DNA from: 2-12-FULL-41-16 sp964473715
Lineage (GTDB): Bacteria; Patescibacteriota; Patescibacteriia; Magasanikbacterales; UBA922
Reading direction: 5' to 3'
DNA length: 11,631 bases
Assembly: GCA_964473715.1 (NCBI GenBank)
Contig: CAYYQC010000028.1
Coordinates: 1 to 11,631 of the forward strand
Position 1 is the first letter of the stretch, and every line of letters begins with the position of its first letter. Position numbers and translations under genes: made by a program. The notes under the pieces were generated by a model, which saw nothing but the letters and a program-made list of their open reading frames with translations, did no database searches and was not told the origin of the DNA. Positions 6,839-11,631 of this stretch are shown here, one piece after another.

Positions 6839-7642
6839 ATGTCCACAGTAATCAAAACTCGACAAATTCCAGATCTGTCTTGGGGTTCAGTTCTATTACA
6901 AGCAATAATTCCAATTGCTGGAGTATTATTGTGGGGTTGGGAAGTAAGTACAATTTTAGTTTTATTCTGGCTGGAAAGTATAATCATTTGGTTTTTTTGT
7001 TGCATTAAAATGTATCAGGCACAGCTGATGGCGGTTCAAGATCCTGCCACTGGTGCTACGCTTTCAGAGTTAATGCCGATAACCTCAGGTAAGCGGTGGT
7101 ATTACTTATTAATAATCACGTTGATTTTTTTTATATCCGCCACGGTACATTGGTTTTTGATTAACAAATTAGCTGATTCATTTGGTGAATTAGTGGTTTT
7201 TAACCGTGAAATTTTATTTGCGGCACTTTTTATTTTTATAATTCAGGGAATAGATTATTTCCAAAAATACTATTTACCGAAAATCTTCAAAACAACTGCT
7301 ATTAATAGTTTTTCTACCAGTATCTTTCTAAGAATATTTGCTTTACAATATATTATTTTAGGTGGCGGAAGGTTGGTTGAAAATATTGGCAATTCTTTAT
7401 TTTCAATAGTAGGATTTGTTTTTCTTAAAACAATGATTAGTTGTTATTTTAATCAATACGCGGAGTGGCTTAAACAACCTGCAGATGGTGCTGGTACAAC
7501 TCTACGTACAAAAAAACAATGGATTACCATGGATTCGTTCCTTAAAATTTTAAGTAAAGTTTTTTGGATTTCACTGTTGTTGGTATTTCTACTTGTCATT
7601 TCAGTAATCGCTTTTATGTTTTTGTTTGAAAAATTAAAATAA
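6839..7642 (+). CDS. Multi-pass membrane protein, DUF6498-like
   Basis: A 267-aa integral membrane protein with hydrophobic segments around 17-34, 36-54, 86-107, 124-140, 163-178, 185-203 and 241-263. The N-terminal pattern (a hydrophobic helix, then W34 and VLFWLES, residues 41-47) resembles the 'W...lYWlEn' signature of DUF6498 proteins, whose function is not known. The loop 55-85 and the stretch 205-232 are polar. It starts two bases after the oxidoreductase stop and ends five bases before the next gene, with no SD, so it belongs to the same operon. No catalytic motif is visible. The DUF6498 link rests on remembered pattern only. Confidence 0.65.
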   Translation: MSTVIKTRQIPDLSWGSVLLQAIIPIAGVLLWGWEVSTILVLFWLESIIIWFFCCIKMYQAQLMAVQDPATGATLSELMPITSGKRWYYLLIITLIFFISATVHWFLINKLADSFGELVVFNREILFAALFIFIIQGIDYFQKYYLPKIFKTTAINSFSTSIFLRIFALQYIILGGGRLVENIGNSLFSIVGFVFLKTMISCYFNQYAEWLKQPADGAGTTLRTKKQWITMDSFLKILSKVFWISLLLVFLLVISVIAFMFLFEKLK

Positions 7643-7647
7643 ATAGT

Positions 7648-7953
7648 ATGGAAACATTTGCTTTAGAAAATTTAATAAAAGAAATTGTTGATCAGGCACG
7701 AACTGAACGAAATAAAAATAATTCAGAATCGCGTACACCTATTAATTTTGTGTCAGTGTATGCCCAAACACCATTTGAGTTTATTAAATTATTGTCAGCG
7801 GCGCATGCGCTTGGTAAATTAATTAAAGAAACCCCAGAAGGTTCATTATTTTCAATTCCAGTAATTGAGACAGCCTGTGGTCCTCTCCGAATGATTAAAA
7901 TTTGCGAAACCACAACTACACAACTGGCACGTGGTGTGGTGGAATGGGGATAA
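7648..7953 (+). CDS. Unknown 101-aa soluble protein
   Basis: A small soluble protein I cannot assign. It has an amphipathic N-terminal helix (about 4-22), then an alternating strand-helix pattern: INFVSVYAQT (32-41), FEFIKLLSAAHALGKLI (43-59), GSLFSIPVIE (65-74) and GPLRMIKICE (78-87). This strand-helix-strand-strand layout is suggestive of half of a VOC-like or other alpha/beta domain, but no metal ligands can be pointed to. It ends soon after RGVVEWG, so a C-terminal truncation relative to a longer ancestor is possible. Last gene of the pilin-like/CNNM operon, 5 bases after the DUF6498-like gene. No SD. Confidence 0.6.
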   Translation: METFALENLIKEIVDQARTERNKNNSESRTPINFVSVYAQTPFEFIKLLSAAHALGKLIKETPEGSLFSIPVIETACGPLRMIKICETTTTQLARGVVEWG

Positions 7954-7957
7954 GTCC

Positions 7958-7985
7958 TTGACAGTATTTTTTAGTATGATACAGT
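7958..7985 (+). promoter_or_regulatory. Promoter upstream of the leader ORF and second cassette
   Basis: A perfect TTGACA (7958-7963), a 16-base spacer ending in TGA, and TACAGT (7980-7985), so TGATACAGT forms an extended -10. The predicted start is 7992-7994, on or next to an ATG at 7994. It begins 5 bases after the previous stop and gives the downstream region its own transcript. Confidence 0.6.
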
Positions 7986-7993
7986 CGATATAT

Positions 7994-8059
7994 ATGAAAT
8001 CTTTATTGGTTCAATTTTTCCCCCCTAACGTACTCTCTTTCGCGAGTGGGTCGCTTTAA
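7994..8059 (+). CDS. 21-codon ORF, possible leaderless leader peptide
   Basis: ATG at 7994 sits 9 bases after the -10 of its promoter, the same geometry as the genes at 525 and 3858. The 21-residue product is hydrophobic, with FFPP at positions 8-11 (codons TTT TTC CCC CCT, 8015-8026), a diproline that tends to slow ribosomes. The stop (8057-8059) lies 25 bases before the terminator stem. The codons for residues 5-9 also form the 5' arm of the long stem 8006-8019/8073-8086. An ORF this short could be chance; the promoter position is the main support. Confidence 0.35.
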   Translation: MKSLLVQFFPPNVLSFASGSL

Positions 8060-8084
8060 TGTTTTCTTTTTAAAAAATTGAAAC

Positions 8085-8113
8085 AACCCGTTCTCGAAAG
8101 AGGGCGGGTTTTT
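8085..8113 (+). terminator. Intrinsic terminator with GAAA tetraloop
   Basis: AACCCGTTCTC, a GAAA loop (8096-8099) and GAGGGCGGGTT form an 11-bp stem, including two G-U pairs, followed by TTTTT (8109-8113). It ends the short transcript from 7992 and probably also the upstream operon. It lies 44 bases before the start of the second cassette gene. Confidence 0.8.
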
Positions 8114-8147
8114 AATTTTAAAAACTCTTTACTTTTTTGAGATATCT

Positions 8148-8152
8148 GGAGG
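8148..8152 (+). promoter_or_regulatory. Shine-Dalgarno GGAGG of the second cassette gene
   Basis: GGAGG lies 5 bases before the ATG at 8158, so that ATG is preferred over the in-frame TTG at 8137. Together with the site at 418-422 it is one of only two perfect GGAGG sites at gene starts here. Confidence 0.7.
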
Positions 8153-8157
8153 CACAC

Positions 8158-8553
8158 ATGTCGATCGTTTGGCATCCTGCGCCGGGTGTAACTGACTATC
8201 AGATCGGATTCAGTTTCCCCTGTGCACGTAAATTCGGCTGGGAAAAAATTGGACCTGGGTACCTGGAGGACTGCTGTACCTACAACTACCCGACCAAGCA
8301 CGGACATCTTCACGTTCGCACCGAAGAAGGTGTGGGACGGTTCCTGTTCTGCTGCTTTTCCCAGGAAGGGGTGAAGCGACTGGTTCAATGCCTGGATAAG
8401 AAGGGGCTCATCAACCTGGCGGCTGCGGACATGATTCTGAATCTTCCCGAGGTTCAGGTTCTGCCGGAACTGCTCTGTGAGGTTGAGAAGCGTGTACTGC
8501 GTTCGCCACTCAAGTGGAAGCGTGATACAAACTTCACCCTCACGAATAAGTGA
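8158..8553 (+). CDS. Unknown Cys-rich 131-aa protein in a GC-rich cassette
   Basis: A 131-aa protein I do not recognise. It is soluble, with seven cysteines (22, 39, 40, 65, 66, 78, 107), two of them CC pairs, and a His-rich KHGHLHV (47-53), which could bind metal; this is inference, since no classic zinc motif is present. The second half (68-113) looks helical (FSQEGVKRLVQCLDKKGLINLAAADMI...). Base and codon use differ from the neighbours: 33 of 60 are G/C in 8401-8460, with CTG favoured for leucine, whereas nearby genes use TTA, TTG and CTT. It follows the leader terminator without a visible promoter of its own and converges on the ABC-F gene. A longer minus-strand frame opposite (8056-8571) is taken as a shadow. 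Confidence 0.65.
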   Translation: MSIVWHPAPGVTDYQIGFSFPCARKFGWEKIGPGYLEDCCTYNYPTKHGHLHVRTEEGVGRFLFCCFSQEGVKRLVQCLDKKGLINLAAADMILNLPEVQVLPELLCEVEKRVLRSPLKWKRDTNFTLTNK

Positions 8554-8560
8554 ATCCATC

Positions 8561-8612
8561 GGACCACCCACCTGACCTTGGTCCAGTCATGTCCCGCTTT
8601 CACCAGCGGGAC
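8561..8612 (+). other. Two perfect hairpins 3' of the second cassette gene
   Basis: GGACCA/TGGTCC (8561-8566/8579-8584) and GTCCCGCT/AGCGGGAC (8591-8598/8605-8612, loop TTCACC). The second is followed by AAAAAA, not by T, so it is not a plain plus-strand terminator; it may protect or process the mRNA 3' end. A further hairpin (8617-8635) follows. Confidence 0.5.
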
Positions 8613-8635
8613 AAAAAACCGTTTCAGATCCGGTT
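8613..8635 (-). terminator. Intrinsic terminator of the ABC-F operon
   Basis: On the minus strand AACCG (8635-8631), a 9-base loop and CGGTT (8621-8617) run straight into a T6 (8618-8613). It starts 21 bases after the ABC-F stop. Read on the plus strand the same hairpin is followed by CATTTTG, so it may work weakly in both directions between converging genes. Confidence 0.6.
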
Positions 8636-8656
8636 CATTTTGTGATTAAAACTTTT

Positions 8657-10435
8657 TTAAAGTTGCGCTTCTAGTCCAACAATTTTCTCCTGCAATTCCA
8701 GCCAACCTGCTTCTTTTTTTTCTAAATCCTCTTCAGTCGCTTTGAGAGCATCAATTTTTACGCGTGAATATTCACCGGCATGCCGCGCAAACCACGCATG
8801 TAATTTTTGTTTTTCGTGTTCCAAAACTGCCAGTTCGTGTTCAATTTCTTGCGCTTCTTTTTGTAAGCCGCGAATTTCCGTGCGCAAAGCTTTGCGCTGA
8901 TTTTCCGGGACGCGTGCAGGCAATGGTTCTGGTGTGTACTTTTCTTCTCTTTCTGGCTGATACTGTTGTTGCAAATGATAAATATATTCTTCGTAATTAT
9001 GTAAATATCTTTTTACTACGCCACCACCAACTTCAATAATGCCTGTGGCTACTAAATTTACAAAAGTACGATTATGACTGACAAAAATTATTGTGCGATT
9101 ACTTTCAGATAATGCGCGCGCCAAAGCCTCTACTGTTTCAAAATCCAAGTGATTAGTGGGCTCATCGAGTAGTAATACAGAATGTTCTTCTAGTAATAAT
9201 CCAGCCAAAACCAACCGTGCTTTTTCTCCACCACTCAGCACAGAAATTGGTTTTTTTATATCATCATTTTTAAATAAAAAATTTCCCGCCATGGCCATGA
9301 TGGCGTCACTTTTTAAATATGGCGAAGCCACACGATTTAAATAATCAATCACTTGTTCATGTGGTTGTAAGCCTGCGGCCACATGTTGTGCATAATAACC
9401 TACAGAAATATGCGGACCCCAGCGAAATATTCCACTCAAAGCTTCCAAGCGACTGGCAATGGTTTTTAAAAAAGTAGATTTTCCTTGTCCATTGTCACCA
9501 ACAATCGCAATATGTTCGCCACGTCCAATTTCTACATTAATATTTTTGGCAATTATTTTATCTGGATACCCAATTTCTAAATCAGTGGAATGTAGAGCCA
9601 CGCCTTTTCGTTCAGCTACTGCCGGAATCATAATCCGGGCTGTACTCATGGGATGAACAATATCAATGGTATGTAAACGACCAATTTGTTTAAGTTTTGA
9701 TTGTGCTTGTGTGGCTTTGCTGGCGCGAAAACGATCTACAAAAGATTGCAAATGTTTTTTCTCTCGCTCAACTTTTTTATTAAATCGCTGCGCCATCTCT
9801 AATTGGTCTTCTTTATACTGCAAATAATCTTCTAAGCCACCTGGAAAAATTGCCAGCTTACCCTGATCTACTTCTAAAGTTTCGGTACAAGTATTTTTGA
9901 GAAATTCTCGGTCATGTGACACTACTAAAAAACCACCGCGATACGTTTGTAAAAATTGCTCCAATAAAATTTGAGTGGAAACATCTAAATAATTGGTTGG
10001 TTCATCTAAAAACAATAGATTTGGGTCTTGCAATAACATGGCCGTCAACTTAACACGCATCTGAAATCCACCAGCCAATGAACCAATTTCTGAATGATGT
10101 AATTCTTTTCCTACTTGAAATTTACTAAGCATCTTAGCACATTCCCAGACCTCCTTATTACTCATTCGTTGTAAAAACTCCATCACTTTTTCTTCTGGTG
10201 TAAACGGGTCATGCTGGGTTAGATACCCAATGCGCGCCCGGTCATGAATCTGCACTTCACCAGAATTATATTCTTCTTCACCAACAATAATTTTTAAAAG
10301 CGTAGATTTACCCGCACCATTTCGACCAATCACTCCAATTTTTTGACGCTCGGCAATTGTAACCGTAGCATTGTCAAAAATCATGCGCGGGCCGAATGAT
10401 TTATTTAAATTGGTGACTTGCACTAATGTGGACAT
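8657..10435 (-). CDS. ABC-F family ATPase (Uup/YheS-like)
   Basis: A complete 592-aa ABC-F protein: two ATPase domains in one chain with no membrane domain. Family members act on ribosomes as translation factors or antibiotic-resistance proteins. Domain 1 has Walker A GRNGAGKST (37-45), signature SLAGGF (119-124, a departure from LSGGQ), Walker B LLFLDEPTN (140-148) and VSHDR (172-176). The charged inter-domain linker (about 205-255) contains FVDRFRASKATQAQSKLKQ, as in Uup/YheS. Domain 2 has GDNGQGKST (313-321), LSGGE (400-404), LLLDEPTNHLD (421-431) and VSHNR (452-456). A C-terminal coiled coil (about 512-592) suggests a Uup-like type. Without resistance-type linker features, housekeeping translation is likelier. 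It starts one base after the LssY-like gene and has no SD. Confidence 0.93.
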   Translation of the reverse strand: MSTLVQVTNLNKSFGPRMIFDNATVTIAERQKIGVIGRNGAGKSTLLKIIVGEEEYNSGEVQIHDRARIGYLTQHDPFTPEEKVMEFLQRMSNKEVWECAKMLSKFQVGKELHHSEIGSLAGGFQMRVKLTAMLLQDPNLLFLDEPTNYLDVSTQILLEQFLQTYRGGFLVVSHDREFLKNTCTETLEVDQGKLAIFPGGLEDYLQYKEDQLEMAQRFNKKVEREKKHLQSFVDRFRASKATQAQSKLKQIGRLHTIDIVHPMSTARIMIPAVAERKGVALHSTDLEIGYPDKIIAKNINVEIGRGEHIAIVGDNGQGKSTFLKTIASRLEALSGIFRWGPHISVGYYAQHVAAGLQPHEQVIDYLNRVASPYLKSDAIMAMAGNFLFKNDDIKKPISVLSGGEKARLVLAGLLLEEHSVLLLDEPTNHLDFETVEALARALSESNRTIIFVSHNRTFVNLVATGIIEVGGGVVKRYLHNYEEYIYHLQQQYQPEREEKYTPEPLPARVPENQRKALRTEIRGLQKEAQEIEHELAVLEHEKQKLHAWFARHAGEYSRVKIDALKATEEDLEKKEAGWLELQEKIVGLEAQL

Positions 10436-10436
10436 A

Positions 10437-11180
10437 CTATTGTGGTGTATCTAAAGTGATCATTAAAATTTTTCCATCAGTTTTATATTTCCTTACAGCC
10501 ATTTGTTCTGATGTAATATATTCATCTTTTTTCACTAGTTTTGTATTGCGTAAAGCTTCTAAAATATACTCCCGTTCATGATCAATATTTCGGTCAATAC
10601 GATGTGTAATTTGATAGGTAAGTCGCGCTAATCCAAAACCGGTATCTTTTACTGCCGCACCTAACCATATGTTATTTTCTTTTTTCCATAAACGAATGTG
10701 GTGTCTAGCACGTGGACTATTGCCAATGGCTTGTTGAAAGGCTAAATCTTGTTTTCGTCCAAATAAATATAATGAACTAAATGGTGCAGTGGGATATGGT
10801 CTTTTTAAAATAAAAGCGATTCCCATTTTTATGGTGGTGGCCACAGTCAAGGCTTCGGCAGTATGCCAGCCTGCGCGCGCAAATGCATAATTAATTTCTG
10901 CTTCTGTACCAACTAACGTAATGTTAATAGGGTCAGCAGGTAAGCCGTCTGCAGCGTGGACTGTACTAGGAATTCGTTCCTTGTAAATAATGGCCATGCC
11001 TAGACGCACTATTTGTGGCAAAATAAAATAAGCAGCCGCCACATAAGTACCTAAAATAGCCCAAAACAAGGGCAATCTATCTTCCAGTCGATTAAAGATT
11101 TGCGCTCCAATTAGCCATAAAGCTCCAATTACAAGGAGGGCAATGATAAAACGCTCGGCCATTCTTTTTATAAAATTCAT
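10437..11180 (-). CDS. LssY C-terminal-domain membrane protein
   Basis: A 247-aa protein with two N-terminal membrane helices (about 9-29 and 37-63) and a soluble domain matching LssY_C, a domain of unknown function named after the Legionella lss locus. Matching blocks are DGLPADPINITLVGT (78-92), the AGW after a helix (103-105), SSLYLFGRKQDLAFQ (135-149), SPRARHHIRLW (155-165), a W.GAA..D motif (172-179) and THRIDRNIDHERE (192-204). The conserved His and Arg clusters look catalytic or ligand-binding but no activity is established. It probably sits in the cytoplasmic membrane. It is followed one base later by the ABC-F gene, so the two are co-transcribed from the promoter at 11233-11205. Confidence 0.85.
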   Translation of the reverse strand: MNFIKRMAERFIIALLVIGALWLIGAQIFNRLEDRLPLFWAILGTYVAAAYFILPQIVRLGMAIIYKERIPSTVHAADGLPADPINITLVGTEAEINYAFARAGWHTAEALTVATTIKMGIAFILKRPYPTAPFSSLYLFGRKQDLAFQQAIGNSPRARHHIRLWKKENNIWLGAAVKDTGFGLARLTYQITHRIDRNIDHEREYILEALRNTKLVKKDEYITSEQMAVRKYKTDGKILMITLDTPQ

Positions 11181-11204
11181 ACGAGGGGTGGTTCTATACG
11201 CGGC

Positions 11205-11233
11205 ATAGTAGCAAAAAAGCTTGATTTAGACAA
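11205..11233 (-). promoter_or_regulatory. Promoter of the LssY-like/ABC-F operon
   Basis: The minus strand shows TTGTCT (11233-11228), a 17-base spacer and TACTAT (11210-11205) preceded by TGC, giving the same TGCTACTAT extended -10 as at 509-517. The predicted start near 11198 leaves a leader of about 17 bases before the ATG at 11180, with no SD. A second AT-rich match, TATAGA (11198-11193), could place the start even nearer the ATG. Confidence 0.5.
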
Positions 11234-11254
11234 AAAACAAGCCTGAAATGGCTT
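11231..11254 (-). terminator. Terminator between the pseudogene region and the LssY-like gene promoter
   Basis: On the minus strand AAGCC (11254-11250), an ATTTCA loop and GGCTT (11243-11239) are followed by GTTTTTTG. It would stop any transcript coming from the decayed ABC-F copy. Its T-tract abuts the -35 of the LssY-like gene promoter. Confidence 0.5.
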
Positions 11255-11386
11255 TACCCCTTGCATCGCTAGCCAAAGAATTGAAATAAATTTAAACCCT
11301 GGTTTGTAATAAGTCGACTCATGAATCGCTTCTTATTTATCGGCAAGCCCTGTCCCAAAATATCCAACCTTTTGGTTGGACTCGTT
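11255..11386. other. Non-coding remainder next to the pseudogene
   Basis: No supported gene is seen here. It holds a perfect TCCAACC-TTTT-GGTTGGA hairpin (11363-11380), followed on the minus strand by TATTTTGGG, a poor U-tract. I could not match any of it to a later part of the ABC-F gene; it may be filler left by the same deletions. Confidence 0.4.
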
Positions 11387-11518
11387 TTCGTCTGGAGTAA
11401 AGAGATCGTGTTGAGTTAAATAGCCAATGCGTGTTCTGCAATGGTTATCGTGGTATTATCAAAAATCGTACGCGCCGAATGATTTAGTGAGATTGGTGAC
11501 TTGGACGAGGGTGCTTAT
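11387..11518 (-). pseudogene. Decayed second ABC-F ATPase gene (5' fragment)
   Basis: Minus-strand translation gives STLVQVTNLTKSFGA, matching residues 2-15 of the intact ABC-F protein (STLVQVTNLNKSFG). A 2-base deletion shifts the frame; in the new frame TIFDNTTITIAE matches MIFDNATVTIAE (18-29). A deletion of about 38 codons (30-67) then removes the whole Walker A region, and the text resumes with TRIGYLTQHDLFTPDE, matching residues 67-82. The original ATG is ATA (11518-11516); an ATG 15 bases upstream (11533) remains in frame but meets TGA after 24 codons. Similarity stops near 11387. Many synonymous differences (TTA/CTC, TCC/AGC, GTG/GTC) show it is not a recent copy of the neighbour. Confidence 0.85.
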
Positions 11519-11578
11519 AGTTTTAGAATACATGGTATGTCATGGGCCTGTAAATGCAATGTTATCCACACTACCTAT

Positions 11579-11607
11579 TTGACGACCGTAGTATCGTGTG
11601 ATAATAA
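11579..11607 (+). promoter_or_regulatory. Rightward promoter at the window edge
   Basis: TTGACG (11579-11584), a 17-base spacer ending in TGA, and TAATAA (11602-11607), again a TGn extended -10. An ATG at 11613 lies 6 bases after the -10, so a leaderless gene (M-Y-C-Y-T-S...) may begin there and run out of the window; too little of it is visible to call a CDS. Confidence 0.45.
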
Positions 11608-11631
11608 TACTTATGTACTGCTACACGAGTA

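Larger units (their letters stand above)
7992..8113 (+). ncRNA. Candidate short transcript / attenuator leader
   Basis: A promoter and a strong intrinsic terminator delimit a transcript of about 120 bases. Its interior can fold: TTGGTTCAATTTTT (8006-8019) pairs with AAAAATTGAAACAA (8073-8086) over 14 positions with one mismatch, enclosing a C6 run and a small ACTC/GAGT hairpin (8032-8035/8044-8047). No SRP, 6S, tmRNA or riboswitch signature that I know is present. It could be a small RNA, the mRNA of the 21-codon ORF, or a leader controlling the downstream gene, for which I find no separate promoter between 8114 and 8157. Confidence 0.4.

Noticed and set aside
7975..7980. TATGAT as the -10 after TTGACA at 7958
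   Set aside because: The spacer would be only 11 bases; TACAGT at 7980 gives 16 bases plus an extended TGn.
8137..8157. TTG start giving a 138-aa form of the second cassette protein
   Set aside because: The SD GGAGG at 8148-8152 lies inside this extension and points to the ATG at 8158.
8056..8571. 171-codon minus-strand frame over the second cassette
   Set aside because: It runs through the terminator hairpin region and lacks an SD; the plus-strand gene has GGAGG at good spacing.
11562..11570. Perfect DnaA box TTATCCACA
   Set aside because: Single copy, with no cluster, AT-rich unwinding region or dnaA/dnaN gene nearby; one 9-base match in both strands of 11.6 kb is not surprising.
11568..11631. 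C-terminal end of a minus-strand gene entering from the right edge
   Set aside because: One frame is open for about 20 codons, but the sequence shows no recognisable motif and chance is a sufficient explanation.

Overview
The window looks like a piece of a Patescibacteria (CPR) genome, probably Parcubacteria-like. The reasons are densely packed AT-rich genes that often overlap or abut, few Shine-Dalgarno (SD) sites, several promoters placed almost on top of the start codon, and a small two-helix pilin-like protein of a type common in that group. TGA is used as a normal stop (genes ending at 1118, 4175 and 8553, and the minus-strand gene ending at 70), so the TGA=Gly code of Gracilibacteria/Absconditabacteria does not apply. 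This placement is inference; there is no rRNA or marker gene here.

Layout. (1) 1-473, minus strand: a short GC-rich cassette with its own promoter, a strong SD, a 112-aa unknown protein and overlapping hairpins. (2) 525-3819, plus strand: a tight operon of a DedA-like membrane protein, a family 2 glycosyltransferase, a DUF885-like metallopeptidase and a HAD hydrolase, driven by an extended -10 promoter facing away from cassette 1. (3) 3858-7953, plus strand: a second operon of a pilin-like protein, a CNNM/CorC transporter-like protein, an FAD-dependent oxidoreductase, a DUF6498-like membrane protein and a 101-aa unknown protein. (4) 7958-8635, plus strand: a promoter, a 21-codon possibly leaderless ORF, a strong GAAA-loop terminator, then a second GC-rich cassette encoding a Cys-rich 131-aa unknown protein, followed by three hairpins. 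(5) 11233-8613, minus strand: promoter, LssY C-terminal-domain membrane protein, ABC-F ATPase and terminator. (6) 11255-11631: no intact gene, but a decayed second ABC-F gene on the minus strand (start codon lost, frameshift, Walker A deleted), then a rightward promoter at the edge.

The genes do not form one pathway. Envelope themes dominate (DedA, glycosyltransferase, CNNM, pilin-like, DUF6498, LssY). The most unusual items are the two GC-rich, SD-bearing orphan cassettes in an AT-rich background, the attenuator-like leader before the second one, the leaderless promoter architecture, and the ABC-F pseudogene next to its intact paralog.
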